Assembly (NCBI GenBank): GCA_024331045.1
Contig: JANDJC010000020.1
Coordinates: 1 to 45,696, forward strand
DNA from: Nitrospira sp.
GTDB lineage: Bacteria > Nitrospirota > Nitrospiria > Nitrospirales > Nitrospiraceae
Length of the DNA: 45,696 nucleotides
Direction of reading: 5' to 3'
Within the stretch, counting starts at the first letter, position 1; each line of letters starts with the position of its first letter. The notes beneath the pieces are model-generated. The model was given only the letters and a program-made list of their open reading frames with translations. It was not told the DNA's origin and did no database searches. Shown here piece after piece: positions 33,876 through 44,016 of the stretch. The position numbers and the translations under genes are program-made.

Positions 33876-34649
33876 ATGGGAGTGGTCACGATCAAGGAAC
33901 TTTTGGAAGCCGGCGTCCATTTTGGTCATCAGACGAATCGCTGGAACCCCAAGATGAAGAAATTTCTCTTTGGCGAGCGAAACGGCATTTACATCATCGA
34001 CCTGCAACAGACTGTGGAGCGGCTCAACCAAGCCTATGCGTTCGTCCGCGATACCGTTGCAGCCGGCGAGTCAATCTTGTTCGTCGGCACCAAGCGACAG
34101 GCCGCTGAAATTCTGGAGGAAGAAGCCAAGCGGGCCAACATGTTCTTCGTTAATCAACGATGGCTGGGCGGCATGTTGACAAACTTTCAGACCATCCGCC
34201 GCAGCATCGACAAAATGAAAAAACTGGAGTCCATTCTGGAAAGCCCCGCCGAGCACGGCCTCAAGAAGAAAGAAATCCTCCGCATGCAAAAGAACGTCGC
34301 CAAGTTGCAAAAATACCTCTCCGGAATCCGAAACATGCGGGCGCTGCCTGGCGCCATTTTCGTGCTCGATACAAGAGTCGAGAAAATCGCCGTTCAAGAA
34401 GCCATTCGATTGGATATTCCCGTAATTGCCATTCTTGATAGCAACTGCGATCCGGACCATATTGCCTATCCCATTCCCGGCAATGACGATGCCATTCGTT
34501 CGATCAAGCTCATCACGTCGAAAATTGCCGATGCCTGCATTGAAGGCGCTCATCTTAGAGCCCAACAAGAGGAAGCGGAATTTCAGGCTGCTCCCGAAAC
34601 GGGCGAGAAGCAACAAGCCGTGCGCCTTGAAAGCGTGCCGGCTTCATAA
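33876..34649 (+). CDS. rpsB: 30S ribosomal protein S2
   Basis: 257 residues from the ATG at 33876, preceded by GGGAGGTG; a GTG 39 bases upstream lies inside hairpin C. Signatures: [63 protein letters not shown] and [30 protein letters not shown]. The Gln/Glu-rich carboxy tail ([19 protein letters not shown]) is a variable extension. It heads the conserved rpsB-tsf-pyrH-frr block. Confidence 0.98.
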   Translation: MGVVTIKELLEAGVHFGHQTNRWNPKMKKFLFGERNGIYIIDLQQTVERLNQAYAFVRDTVAAGESILFVGTKRQAAEILEEEAKRANMFFVNQRWLGGMLTNFQTIRRSIDKMKKLESILESPAEHGLKKKEILRMQKNVAKLQKYLSGIRNMRALPGAIFVLDTRVEKIAVQEAIRLDIPVIAILDSNCDPDHIAYPIPGNDDAIRSIKLITSKIADACIEGAHLRAQQEEAEFQAAPETGEKQQAVRLESVPAS

Positions 34650-34721
34650 AGGCGAGCAGGCCTCGGCTTCCGTTCCCTGGTCTCACGGTTGTGAACTCAC
34701 CACACCAAAGGATGACACGCT

Positions 34722-35318
34722 ATGGCAAGTGCAAGTCAACTGATCAAAGAACTTCGTGAAAAGACCGGCGCTGGCATTCTCGACTGCCAAAAGGCTTTGA
34801 TCGAGACCGGCAACGACATTGAAAAAGCGATCGACTACTTGCGGCAAAAAGGGTTGGCGGCAGCCGCCAACAAGGCAGGGCGCGAGACCAACCAGGGCCT
34901 CGTTCACGCCTATATCCACATGGGTGGGAAAATCGGGGTGTTGATCGAAGTCAATTGCGAGACAGACTTCGTCGCACGCAACGACGAATTTAAAACCTTC
35001 GTTAACGATCTGGCCCTGCAAATCGCCGCCGCCAAACCGTTATATGTCAAGCGCGAGGATGTCCCCAAGGAAGTGATCGATAAAGAACGGTCAATCTACG
35101 AGGCACAAGCGAAGGAAATGGGTAAACCTCCTGCCGCATGGCCCAAAATCGTGGAAGGCAAACTCGAAAAGTTTTACCAAGAGTCCTGCCTGTTGGAGCA
35201 GGCGTTCATTAAGGACCCTGCCGTCACGATCAAAGAGCTCCTGGCCCAAAAAATCGCGAAAATCGGAGAGAACATCAATATCCGGCGGTTCGTACGATAT
35301 CAACTAGGCGAGGCATGA
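34722..35318 (+). CDS. tsf: Elongation factor Ts
   Basis: 198 residues, the short form found in many thermophiles and Nitrospirota, lacking part of the longer E. coli core. It exchanges GDP on EF-Tu. The amino-terminal [20 protein letters not shown], the conserved [15 protein letters not shown] and the carboxy-terminal [15 protein letters not shown] are all present. Its stop overlaps the pyrH start by four bases. Confidence 0.98.
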   Translation: MASASQLIKELREKTGAGILDCQKALIETGNDIEKAIDYLRQKGLAAAANKAGRETNQGLVHAYIHMGGKIGVLIEVNCETDFVARNDEFKTFVNDLALQIAAAKPLYVKREDVPKEVIDKERSIYEAQAKEMGKPPAAWPKIVEGKLEKFYQESCLLEQAFIKDPAVTIKELLAQKIAKIGENINIRRFVRYQLGEA

Positions 35319-36040
35319 GTGCGGCCAAGTACCAGCGCCTTCTCTTGAAGGTCAGCGGCGAGATGTTAGCCGGTGAACAGGGGTACGGGATTCAACCGTC
35401 CGTGCTTGAGAGCTTGGCCCAAGAGATCGCCTCCGTGGTAGAGCTTGGCGTCCAAGTTGCTCTCGTGATCGGAGGCGGAAACATCTTTCGCGGAATCGCC
35501 GCCAGCGCTTCGGGGATGGAACGGGCCTCAGCCGATTACATGGGCATGCTCGCTACGGTGCTCAACGCTCTGGCGCTCCAAAACGCCCTGGAGCGCATTG
35601 GCATCATCACCCGGGTGCAATCCGCCATCGAGATGAGGCAACTGGCGGAAGGATACATACGACGACGGGCCATCAGACACTTGGAGAAAAATCGGGTGGT
35701 CATTTTCGCGGGAGGAACAGGTAACCCCTATTTTTCCACCGATACCGCCGCTGCTCTCCGAGCAATGGAAATCGGCGCGCAGGTCATCCTGAAGGGCACC
35801 AAGGTCGATGGGATCTACAATGACGATCCTGTCAAAAACCCGGCAGCCCAAAAGTATGCGGACATTCCCTTTCTGTCGATCCTCAATCAAAATCTCAAGG
35901 TTATGGATGCCACGGCCATCAGTTTATGCATGGACAATAACTTGCCCTTGATCGTGTTCAACCTGAAAGTCAAAGGGAACTTTCGACGAGTCGCTATGGG
36001 CGAACCGATTGGCACACTGGTGACGCCCAGCTATCGGTGA
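35315..36040 (+). CDS. pyrH: UMP kinase
   Basis: 241 residues. It phosphorylates UMP to UDP as a hexameric amino-acid-kinase-fold enzyme. [47 protein letters not shown] and [12 protein letters not shown] are visible. Its ATG overlaps the tsf stop, so translation is coupled. frr follows after 21 bases. Confidence 0.98.
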   Translation: MSAAKYQRLLLKVSGEMLAGEQGYGIQPSVLESLAQEIASVVELGVQVALVIGGGNIFRGIAASASGMERASADYMGMLATVLNALALQNALERIGIITRVQSAIEMRQLAEGYIRRRAIRHLEKNRVVIFAGGTGNPYFSTDTAAALRAMEIGAQVILKGTKVDGIYNDDPVKNPAAQKYADIPFLSILNQNLKVMDATAISLCMDNNLPLIVFNLKVKGNFRRVAMGEPIGTLVTPSYR

Positions 36041-36061
36041 CCTCGCCTGTGGAGCACACAC

Positions 36062-36625
36062 ATGTCGGCTGCAGCACCTATTCATCAAAAACTCATCCAT
36101 CAAATGGAACAGGCTCTAGAACACTTGAAACGAGACCTTGCCGGCCTTCGGACTGGTCGAGCTTCCGTGGCTTTGGTTGATGGAATTAGAATCGACTATT
36201 ACGGCACCATGACCCCGTTAAAACAGGTTGCCAACATTTCCACGCCCGAGGCAAGACTGATTACCATTCAGCCCTGGGAACCCCACCTGATCAAAGAGAT
36301 TGAAAAGGCTTTGGCAACCTCAGGACTGGGCGTGACCCCCTCCAACGACGGGAAGATCATTCGGGTTCCGCTTCCTCCCCTGACCGAAGAGCGCCGCAAA
36401 GACCTGACCAAGCTCTGTAAAAAACACGGAGAAGAGACCAAAGTCCAGATCCGAGGGTTTCGGCGCGATGCGAACGAAGAGTTGAAGAAACTGCAGAAAG
36501 ATGCCAAACTCACCGAGGACGAACTACGCAAGGCTGAACAGGAAACGCAAAAGATCACTGATCAGTTCGTACAGAAAATCGACGAGATTATTAAGAAGAA
36601 AGAGCAGGAGATCATGGAAGTCTGA
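36062..36625 (+). CDS. frr: Ribosome recycling factor
   Basis: 187 residues. With EF-G it splits post-termination ribosomes. LRTGRASVALVDGIRIDYYGTMTPLKQVANISTPEARLI and the long charged carboxy-terminal helix (RRDANEELKKLQKDAKLTEDELRKAEQETQKITD) are diagnostic. It ends the rpsB-tsf-pyrH-frr block; alr follows 27 bases later on the same strand. Confidence 0.98.
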   Translation: MSAAAPIHQKLIHQMEQALEHLKRDLAGLRTGRASVALVDGIRIDYYGTMTPLKQVANISTPEARLITIQPWEPHLIKEIEKALATSGLGVTPSNDGKIIRVPLPPLTEERRKDLTKLCKKHGEETKVQIRGFRRDANEELKKLQKDAKLTEDELRKAEQETQKITDQFVQKIDEIIKKKEQEIMEV

Positions 36626-36652
36626 TCTCCGAATTGCTGACCCTGTGACAGC

Positions 36653-37786
36653 GTGCCGACCACTTCAACCTTTCTCCCAACCCGTGCCACTGTCGATCTC
36701 GTCGCTCTCACGCACAATCTCACCCGTTTCCGAAGCTGTCTCAGCGCTGGCTGTGACATCATGGCCGTGGTCAAAGCCAATGCCTATGGCCATGGCGCAG
36801 TGGAGATAACGAGGACGCTGATCCGCCATGGCATTTCCCGTGTCGCGGTCGCCTCTATCGAGGAAGGAGCTCAACTGCGGCACTCCGGCATTACAGGGCC
36901 AATCATCGTATTGGGTCCGCTGTTTCCCGAACAGATCGCCGATCTGCTAGCCTATCAGCTCACTCCTGTCGTCAGCGATTCTGCCCTCCTGCCAATCTTG
37001 GCACAAGCCGCCGCTTCATTTCCCGTTCCCTACCCCATTCACCTGAAAGTGGAAACCGGCATGGGACGGTTGGGATTGTCTCAGAAAGAGCTCTTACGCC
37101 TCTTTCGCGATCATCGGTTTCCTCCCACCCTCCAACTGGAAGGTCTCATGACCCACCTGGCAGACGCCGACGGCCCATCAGCGGAGAAGACCATAGAACA
37201 ATTATCGAAGTTTCAAGATGCCATTAGGGTCGTCACCCAGGCGGGATTTCGCGTCCCACTCATCCACGCAGCCAACAGCGCCGCCGCCGTTCGTTTTCCA
37301 GAATCCTGTTTTTCGCTCGTTCGCCCCGGTCTCATGTTGTACGGCTACCACACCCTGCCAAATGCTGTCGCAGCACCAGCCTTAAAGCCGGTACTGTCCC
37401 TCCAAACGACCGTCGCCCAGCTCCGCACGGTCTCCCCCGGGCAGACCATCAGCTATCACGGCACCTTTCAAGCACGGACGACTTCGAAGATCGCAATCTT
37501 GCCGATCGGCTATGCCGACGGCGTCAGCCGTCATCTCTCGAACCGAGGGTATGTTCTGGTCCGCGGGCGCCGTGCCCCCATCGTGGGACTCATCTGCATG
37601 GACATGATGATGGTGGATGTCACAGCCGTCACCGAGGTTACAGTCGGCGACGAAGTGGTGCTCATCGGTCGCCAAGGGAGCGAGCAGATCACCGCTCACG
37701 AGGTGGCACAGTGGGCTGGTACCATTCCTTACGAAGTGCTCTGTGCGATTGGCCCACGCATTCCCCGGCAGTATCGCTCCGATTAA
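36653..37786 (+). CDS. alr: Alanine racemase
   Basis: 377 residues from a GTG start. It makes D-alanine for peptidoglycan with PLP. The PLP lysine is Lys41 in AVVKANAYGHGAVEI; the catalytic tyrosine and barrel features include SYHGTF, LPIGYADG and GLICMDMMMVDVT. The end HEVAQWAGTIPYEVLCAIGPRIPR carries the conserved ER/IPYE-like pattern. It lies 27 bases after frr and may share its transcript. A convergent unknown gene follows. Confidence 0.96.
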   Translation: MPTTSTFLPTRATVDLVALTHNLTRFRSCLSAGCDIMAVVKANAYGHGAVEITRTLIRHGISRVAVASIEEGAQLRHSGITGPIIVLGPLFPEQIADLLAYQLTPVVSDSALLPILAQAAASFPVPYPIHLKVETGMGRLGLSQKELLRLFRDHRFPPTLQLEGLMTHLADADGPSAEKTIEQLSKFQDAIRVVTQAGFRVPLIHAANSAAAVRFPESCFSLVRPGLMLYGYHTLPNAVAAPALKPVLSLQTTVAQLRTVSPGQTISYHGTFQARTTSKIAILPIGYADGVSRHLSNRGYVLVRGRRAPIVGLICMDMMMVDVTAVTEVTVGDEVVLIGRQGSEQITAHEVAQWAGTIPYEVLCAIGPRIPRQYRSD

Positions 37787-37941
37787 CTCGCTTCCCGCTC
37801 CTCCATCCCAGCAGAAAGCAGCCGGCATTGCCTCATTACCAGTTGGATGGCGTCCTGCCATGCACCGAAAGAACTATCTCAGCAGGAACCCGCCGCACCT
37901 ACTCGTGTCTCGGTTCAGTCTGGACCGCCACCGGTTCTGAT

Positions 37942-39714
37942 TTAGCGCCGGACTTGAAAGAGGGTCAATCCCGGATGGAGTGTCGCGCGGGGGAGAATGG
38001 TCTTGTGCATGGCAAACGTGGGAAGCCGTTCAACAGGCCCCTCCCATAGAAGGTGGAAACCAGCTTGCTCGAGATCGGTTCTATACACTGTTGGTCCTAC
38101 AACGAATGCCTGCCCTCCCCCCTTGACCCGCTCGGCCAACTGCCCGGCCACGCTTGCCCGTGCAACGGGATTGGCAAAGTGTTCATAGGGAAGCCAGGCG
38201 TAGGCAAGGTCCGCTCTCCATGCTGAGGGGACCGCCGCCCGATCAAGGTAAAATTTGGCTTGGACCAACCAGTCCCACCGTCCCACTTCCGCACAGAGGG
38301 TCCAAATCCGCTGAGCCTGTTTGATGGCAAAAGCCGGGTGACGTACCACGGCGACTAACTCCCGCGGTCGATCAAAGGGAAGACACGTAGCGATCGCGGC
38401 ATCCCCATTCTCAACCAGAATGCGATTGGCCATGCTGACGATCTTGGCAATCTCCCGATCCTGTTCCGCCAAATCTTGAAGATAGTCGGCCACGAACGAC
38501 TGAGCGGCGACTTCGCCAATCGGTCTGTCGTCCTGCGGATACAATGGGACTGCCCCAAAAACCGCGTGAGCATCCACCACAGGCACCCAAGGATCAAACA
38601 CGCTACGCCAATCGACCGGACTTGGGGAAGGAACTGGCTCCGATGAAGCGAACGATACGCCAGGGACCTCTACGGTAAACCGGATCGTTTCTTGGCGATC
38701 CCTTAATTCCACCACCCCATCGTGCACCGTCACGGCTCGGTCCCATGGAACCAGACGGTTTCCGTGCGGATGAAAGTAGGATAATCCCGTCGGATCATCC
38801 ATTAGCGTTGCTTTGAGGATCCTTCCTCCTTGTACAGTCAGACAAAGCGGGGGATGATCATAAAAATACCGCACGGGGGGGTCAGAAACCGGCCTCCACT
38901 CAAGCTCATGCGCCCGAGTGTGATCCATAAAGATCGAAAAGGCCTCCGTGCCTGATGGGGCACAGGGTACAAAAAACTTGCTGAACAACTGCCAAGCTGA
39001 TGGAGACGGATAAGGGGGAATTCCCCTATAGCGAAGGGAAGGGGGATTCTCCAGCCCCCGGTTCTGATCATCATAGAGCCCCCGGATGAGCTCAAAAACC
39101 GCAGAGCCGGTCCCCGGTAACAGCGACTGAAACAGTTCAACAACAGGAAGAAAATCAATCTGATCCCAATGCATGGCTCCCATACACGCCATAAACCGAG
39201 CTGTCGCAAAGGTCCCGTCCTCCAACACATAGAGGGCGTCTTTCCGATGACGGATGGTCGCTAGTCCCCGCCCATCGATACACAGATTGTCATCGGCGTA
39301 AAATACCTGCATATCCTCTGTTGTCACTCCCAACAGACGAGCAGCCATGGCTCGCAAATCATTGGCCGTGAGGTGCTCCCATCCCGGCTTCCGGGCGAGA
39401 TCCAGTGTGGTTTCATTTACTATTCCCCCCGGCACAAGTCCGATCCACCTTCCCCAATCAAGGCAAACCCTAGCCCGGGTGAGTACCGTTGTTCCGTCAG
39501 CCTGACGGTTCCATTCACATTCATGGAGGGGATGGCCGGCAGGATCCGTTGCCAGAAACCGGCGACCGTCCGGTCGATAAAAGACCAAATGTCCTGTTGG
39601 AGCAGCGACGACTCGACCGCCTTTTTCTTCAAATCGTTCAGCAAGGGCGAGGGAGGAAGGAAAACTCAGGTGGCCAGGATGCCGGAGCGCAAACGTGACA
39701 GGATCAGAAGACAT
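37942..39714 (-). CDS. Unknown 590-residue protein coupled to proA
   Basis: Starts on the base after the proA stop (TGA-ATG), so it is translated together with proA. I do not recognise a named family. The amino-terminal half (~1-330) is rich in aromatic, Pro and His residues without a clear motif. The carboxy-terminal ~110 residues (AYAWLPYEHFANPVARA, LAERVKGGGQAFVVGPTV, LEQAGFHLLWEGPVERLPTF, MHKTILPRATLHPGLTLF) resemble the last strands of a Rossmann-type SAM methyltransferase, with the GG-turn before a hydrophobic strand, but no SAM-binding GxGxG loop is evident. Composition is uniform with neighbours, so recent transfer is unlikely. No signal peptide. Confidence 0.75.
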   Translation of the reverse strand: MSSDPVTFALRHPGHLSFPSSLALAERFEEKGGRVVAAPTGHLVFYRPDGRRFLATDPAGHPLHECEWNRQADGTTVLTRARVCLDWGRWIGLVPGGIVNETTLDLARKPGWEHLTANDLRAMAARLLGVTTEDMQVFYADDNLCIDGRGLATIRHRKDALYVLEDGTFATARFMACMGAMHWDQIDFLPVVELFQSLLPGTGSAVFELIRGLYDDQNRGLENPPSLRYRGIPPYPSPSAWQLFSKFFVPCAPSGTEAFSIFMDHTRAHELEWRPVSDPPVRYFYDHPPLCLTVQGGRILKATLMDDPTGLSYFHPHGNRLVPWDRAVTVHDGVVELRDRQETIRFTVEVPGVSFASSEPVPSPSPVDWRSVFDPWVPVVDAHAVFGAVPLYPQDDRPIGEVAAQSFVADYLQDLAEQDREIAKIVSMANRILVENGDAAIATCLPFDRPRELVAVVRHPAFAIKQAQRIWTLCAEVGRWDWLVQAKFYLDRAAVPSAWRADLAYAWLPYEHFANPVARASVAGQLAERVKGGGQAFVVGPTVYRTDLEQAGFHLLWEGPVERLPTFAMHKTILPRATLHPGLTLFQVRR

Positions 39715-41034
39715 TCACGTACGAAGCTGGCCGCTCCCAAGTACGACAAATTTGCTACAGGTTAACTCTTCGAGACCCATGGGCCCCCTGGCATGAATAC
39801 GTGAGGTGCTAATCCCAATTTCAGCCCCCAACCCAAATTGGTAACCATCGTTCAGACGAGTCGAGGCATTCACCAGCACCGCACTGGCATCGACTTCCTT
39901 GAGGAACCGCATCGCCCGCCCATAATCCGAGGTAACGATCGCCTCCGTGTGGCGTGATCCGTACCTTGCAATGTGGTCCATCGCCTCGTCGATATTTTTG
40001 ACGACTTTGACGGCCAGAATTAAATCAAGAAACTCCGTACCATAATCCTGCTCGCTGGCTGGCTTGACTTCCGGAACCAGTTGGCACGTTTTAGGGCAGC
40101 CACGAATCTCTACCCCCGCCGACAGGAGACTCGTGGCGAGCTTCGGGAGAAACATTCGAGCCACCGTTTGATGAACCAACAGCGTCTCCATGGCGTTGCA
40201 GGTCGAGGGACGTTGCACCTTGGCATTGACACAGATGGCATGGGCCATGTCGAGATCAGCCGACAGATCGACATACACATGGCACACGCCGGCATCGTGT
40301 TTGACCACGGGAATCGTCGCATGCTCCGCAATCAGTCGCATCAACGATGCCCCTCCACGGGGAATGATCAAGTCAATAAAGCGATCCTGCTTGAGCAGCA
40401 CTGGCACCAACTCACGATCCGGTCGATCGATGAACGTAATAGCACCGGACGGCACTCCAGCTTTCTCTGCTGCTTCCGACAGAGTGACGGCGATCGCCGT
40501 ATTGGAATGGATCGCTTCGCTTCCTCCCCGCAACACACAAGCATTACCGGATTTGAGACACAGGGCGGCAGAATCAGCCGTCACGTTGGGGCGGGACTCG
40601 TAGATGATACCGATCACGCCAATCGGGACGCGGACACGCCCCACTCTCATTCCGTTGGGTCTCATCCACATCGACGACATTGACCCCACTGGGTCCGGCA
40701 GCTTGGCCACTTCGCGAATGCTGCTCGCCATCTCCGCAATCCGCTGGGGCGTCAAACGCAGCCGATCGGCCATCGCTTTTTGGTCCGATGCATTCCCAAA
40801 TGTTTCCAGATCAAGACGGTTGGCCTCCAGCAATTCCTCCGCCTTCGCTTCGAGCCCCTCCGCCATGGCCAACAGAGCCTGGTTTTTGACCGCCGTCGAA
40901 AGGGATGCCAGTTTTCCGGAAGCCTGTCTCGCTTTTGCGAGCAGCTCCCTCAGGTAGGAAACCCTTTCCGGCGTGTCAAACTCCAGCCCATCACCTAACC
41001 GGCTGTCTTTCCTCACTTGCTGCCGTTCCTGCAT
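39715..41034 (-). CDS. proA: Glutamate-5-semialdehyde dehydrogenase (gamma-glutamyl phosphate reductase)
   Basis: 439 residues from the ATG at 41034; an upstream frame adds 16 non-family residues. It reduces glutamyl-5-phosphate in proline synthesis. Signatures: RVPIGVIGIIYESRPNVTADSAALCLKSGNA, IPRGGASLM, the catalytic cysteine in VQRPSTCNAMETLLVH and GLGAEIGISTSRIHARGPMGLEELT near the end. It is the first gene of a pair with the 590-residue unknown and divergent from the sugar dehydrogenase. No proB is in the window. Confidence 0.97.
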   Translation of the reverse strand: MQERQQVRKDSRLGDGLEFDTPERVSYLRELLAKARQASGKLASLSTAVKNQALLAMAEGLEAKAEELLEANRLDLETFGNASDQKAMADRLRLTPQRIAEMASSIREVAKLPDPVGSMSSMWMRPNGMRVGRVRVPIGVIGIIYESRPNVTADSAALCLKSGNACVLRGGSEAIHSNTAIAVTLSEAAEKAGVPSGAITFIDRPDRELVPVLLKQDRFIDLIIPRGGASLMRLIAEHATIPVVKHDAGVCHVYVDLSADLDMAHAICVNAKVQRPSTCNAMETLLVHQTVARMFLPKLATSLLSAGVEIRGCPKTCQLVPEVKPASEQDYGTEFLDLILAVKVVKNIDEAMDHIARYGSRHTEAIVTSDYGRAMRFLKEVDASAVLVNASTRLNDGYQFGLGAEIGISTSRIHARGPMGLEELTCSKFVVLGSGQLRT

Positions 41035-41270
41035 TGAGCATGACCTCGATTCGTGAGCCCCACACGCCAGGGTCTCTGTCACTAGCGCGAAGGATACCCC
41101 GCCTTCCTCGGAAGGGTCAAGGCGGCTTCTCCCGTGTCAGCGGTTGACACGACCAACGAGATGCTTGCCGATTCCCTCGACATATGGCAGAGTGGGAAAG
41201 GTTTTTCCCCCTGCTGTTTTCTGCTTACAGCAGCGATCGTTATCATCACCTGTTCGGAGGTAACGGAAAG

Positions 41271-42566
41271 ATGACACAGACCCTGAATCGTTCCATCGCG
41301 GTCGTGGGGCTAGGCTACGTGGGGCTCCCTATCGCCGTTGCGTTTGGCAAACTGGGCCCCGTGATCGGATTCGACATCAACAAGTCCAAGATTGATGAAC
41401 TCAAGAACGGCATCGATCGGACCGGTGAAGTGACGCCAGCAGACCTCAACGCTGCTCAGGTGCATTACACTTCGGACCCTGCCACCCTCAAGAAAGCCGA
41501 TTTCATTATCGTTGCCGTTCCCACACCCATCAACGAGGCTCTGCAGCCCGACCTGAAAGCCCTGCGCATGTCTTCCGAAACCATCGGCGCCAACATGGCG
41601 CGCGGCACGATTGTCGTGTACGAATCGACCGTCTATCCCGGCGTGACAGAGGAAATCTGCGTCCCCATTTTGGAGAAAATGTCCGGCATGAAAGCCGGGG
41701 TGGACTTTAAAGTGGGGTATTCTCCCGAGCGCATCAATCCGGGAGACAAAGAACACACTCTCGAAAAAATCGTCAAGGTGGTGTCGGCTCAAGATGCCGA
41801 ATCTCTGGAAATTGTGGCTCAGACATATGGATTGGTCGTCAAAGCCGGAATTCACCGGGCTCCCAGCATCAAGGTGGCGGAGGCAGCCAAAGTGATCGAG
41901 AACACGCAGCGCGATCTCAACATTGCGCTCATGAACGAGCTGGCCTTGATTTTCCACCGTCTCGGCATTGACACCAAATCAGTATTGGACGCGGCTGGTA
42001 CAAAGTGGAATTTCCTTCGGTTCACCCCCGGCCTGGTTGGCGGCCATTGTATCGGAGTCGACCCCTATTACCTCACGGCCAAGGCCGAATCGGTCGGATA
42101 TCACCCGCAGGTCATCCTGGCCGGACGACGCATCAACAACGGGATGGGCAAGTTCGTCGCGGAACAGACGGTCAAGTTGCTGTCCCAACTGTCACGGCCG
42201 GCCAACGAGCTGAGAGTGGGAATACTTGGACTGACTTTTAAGGAGAACGTCCCAGATCTGCGAAACAGCAAAGTGCCCGACATCATCAAAGAGCTGGGCG
42301 AATACGGCATTAGCGTGCTGGTCCATGACCCTCTGGCCGAACCTGCGGAAGCCGTCGCCGAATATGGAATTCACTTGGTCGACTGGACGGAGATGTACGA
42401 CCTCGACGGCCTTGTGATCGCGGTTGCCCACCAATCGTACAAGGACATGAAACCGGCCGAGCTGGTGCGCCTGCTACGCGGCAACCAACGTGGTGTCGTC
42501 GTTGACGTCAAAAGCATCCTCAACCCGGCTGAGTTGCCACCTACCCTCACCTATTGGAGATTATAG
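41271..42566 (+). CDS. UDP-N-acetyl-hexosamine dehydrogenase (TviB/WbpO-like)
   Basis: 431 residues from the ATG at 41271, with GGAGG ~10 bases upstream; a start 87 bases earlier is unlikely. It oxidises the C6 of a UDP-sugar to the uronate with NAD+, supplying capsular or O-antigen polysaccharides. Rossmann VVGLGYVGLPIAVAFGK, VPTPINEA, ESTVYPGVTEE, GYSPERINPGDKEHT, KVIENTQRDLNIALMNE, catalytic cysteine in VGGHCIGVDPYYL and TFKENVPDLRNSKV are in order. The sequence follows the Vi-antigen TviB/WbpO branch (UDP-GlcNAc or UDP-GalNAc), but substrate choice cannot be fixed from motifs. Confidence 0.93.
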   Translation: MTQTLNRSIAVVGLGYVGLPIAVAFGKLGPVIGFDINKSKIDELKNGIDRTGEVTPADLNAAQVHYTSDPATLKKADFIIVAVPTPINEALQPDLKALRMSSETIGANMARGTIVVYESTVYPGVTEEICVPILEKMSGMKAGVDFKVGYSPERINPGDKEHTLEKIVKVVSAQDAESLEIVAQTYGLVVKAGIHRAPSIKVAEAAKVIENTQRDLNIALMNELALIFHRLGIDTKSVLDAAGTKWNFLRFTPGLVGGHCIGVDPYYLTAKAESVGYHPQVILAGRRINNGMGKFVAEQTVKLLSQLSRPANELRVGILGLTFKENVPDLRNSKVPDIIKELGEYGISVLVHDPLAEPAEAVAEYGIHLVDWTEMYDLDGLVIAVAHQSYKDMKPAELVRLLRGNQRGVVVDVKSILNPAELPPTLTYWRL

Positions 42567-42572
42567 GTTTAT

Positions 42573-43811
42573 TTATTCATATCGCAGGGCCTCGATGGGA
42601 TTGAGCCGGGCTGCTTTCTGGGCCGGATAGAGGCCGAAGAAGAGTCCCATGATCATCGAAAGGGACACTGCCGTCGCCACCGCAGTGAAGGGGACCACCG
42701 TGGGCCACCCCACCGTCTGCGTGATGAGACGAGTGCCGAGAAGACCGACCATCACTCCGAAAAGGCTCCCTATCACGCTCAAAATTGATGCCTCGCTCAG
42801 AAATTGCACGAGGATGTGAGACCGCTTTGCGCCGACGGCTACGCGAATCCCAATTTCCCTTGTCCGCTGGGTGACCGACACCAGCACAATGTTCATGATG
42901 CCGATTCCTCCCACTAACAGAGAAACCGAAGCGGCTACCAACAGCATAACCATCAAGGCCTGACTGGTTTCCTCTTGGACTTGAGCGATATCGCGTTGGG
43001 TTCGAATCGTGAAATCATCCGGTTGTTCTTCGCGCAAACGGTGGCGTTGACGCAAAATACGCCTAATTTCATTTACCGCCTCATCGAGATCCTCTTCGCG
43101 TTCCGTCGTAGCCAGCACCGCTCCAACCAGACCGGCGAAGAATTGCACACCGAAGACTTGTCGCTCCGCTGTCGAGAATGGAATAAACACGGCGTCATCT
43201 TGATCTCCCCCTTCAGCCGATTGCCCCTTCGCCGCCAACACACCAATCACCCGAAAAGGCACGTTTCCGATCCTGACAACGGCCCCGACAGGATCCGCTC
43301 CGGCATCAAAGAGATTGTCCACCACCGTGCGGCCAAGAACAGCCACTCGGCTCATTGATTCGACGTCGGCCTCTGAAAACACCGTCCCTCGCTCCGGAAG
43401 CCATTGTCGGACAGAGAAGAATCCCGAAGACGCGCCATAGACGTTGACCTGCCAGTTTTTTCCACCATGGACGACTTGAAGGCCCTTGCGTTTAACCCAC
43501 GCCACTTCCTTCAACAGAGCCACTTGATGCTTAAGTTCCTTCGCATCTGCCACTGTCAATGTCGCCGCGCCCCCCAACCCAGTCCGCACCCCTCCTACTG
43601 TTGTGGCCCCGGGTAACACGAGAATGACATTGGCTCCCATACTGGCAATTCTAGCCTGAACCGTGACTCGCGCACCCTGGCTGATTCCAACGATCATAAT
43701 CACGGCGCCAACTCCCACCGCTATGCCCAACATCGTGAGGCTGCTTTGCAATCGGTTACGCCGAAGCACGCGGAGGGAATTCACGACGGTCAGAAGAAGA
43801 AATCGAGACAT
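42573..43811 (-). CDS. MacB/FtsX-type ABC transporter permease, orphan
   Basis: 412 residues from the ATG at 43811, with AGGGGG upstream; the longer frame to 43928 is not family-like. One amino-terminal membrane helix (~22-45, preceded by NSLRVLRRNRLQSSLTMLGIAVGVGAV), a periplasmic MacB core domain (~48-270) and three carboxy-terminal helices with IGIMNIVLVSVTQRTREIGIRVAVGAKR and LNPIEALRYE. These permeases couple an ATPase to export or mechanotransmission through the envelope. No ATPase or membrane-fusion gene is adjacent: it converges on the sugar dehydrogenase (7-nt gap) and is divergent from the TPR lipoprotein. Confidence 0.92.
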   Translation of the reverse strand: MSRFLLLTVVNSLRVLRRNRLQSSLTMLGIAVGVGAVIMIVGISQGARVTVQARIASMGANVILVLPGATTVGGVRTGLGGAATLTVADAKELKHQVALLKEVAWVKRKGLQVVHGGKNWQVNVYGASSGFFSVRQWLPERGTVFSEADVESMSRVAVLGRTVVDNLFDAGADPVGAVVRIGNVPFRVIGVLAAKGQSAEGGDQDDAVFIPFSTAERQVFGVQFFAGLVGAVLATTEREEDLDEAVNEIRRILRQRHRLREEQPDDFTIRTQRDIAQVQEETSQALMVMLLVAASVSLLVGGIGIMNIVLVSVTQRTREIGIRVAVGAKRSHILVQFLSEASILSVIGSLFGVMVGLLGTRLITQTVGWPTVVPFTAVATAVSLSMIMGLFFGLYPAQKAARLNPIEALRYE

Positions 43812-43910
43812 GATCCCCCTGATGAGGAACAACAAGTGAGATTTTGGTTCAAACAGCAACCTGGTACAATGCTGTATTGCTTGAGTAATCGCACCTAAGC
43901 ACGGCACCAT

Positions 43911-43970
43911 TATGGAATGGTAAACCATGGGATAGTAAACACGGATATGGATACTATGGGATAGTAAACC
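43911..43970. repeat. ~15-bp direct repeats upstream of the TPR lipoprotein
   Basis: TATGGAATGGTAAACC (43911-43926), CATGGGATAGTAAACA (43926-43941) and TATGGGATAGTAAACC (43955-43970) are near-identical. A degraded unit fills 43940-43955, so the step is about 14.7 bases throughout. The array ends 18 bases before the -35 of the next promoter. It looks like an activator-binding array; the binding protein is unknown. Confidence 0.65.
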
Positions 43971-43987
43971 AAGAAACGAGTCCTCAT

Positions 43988-44016
43988 TTGACTAAAATCA
44001 CCCTTCGCTCAATAAT
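43988..44016 (+). promoter_or_regulatory. Sigma70 promoter of the TPR lipoprotein
   Basis: TTGACT (43988-43993), a 17-base spacer and AATAAT (44011-44016). The predicted start falls within the following hairpin, ~60 bases before the ATG. Confidence 0.6.
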
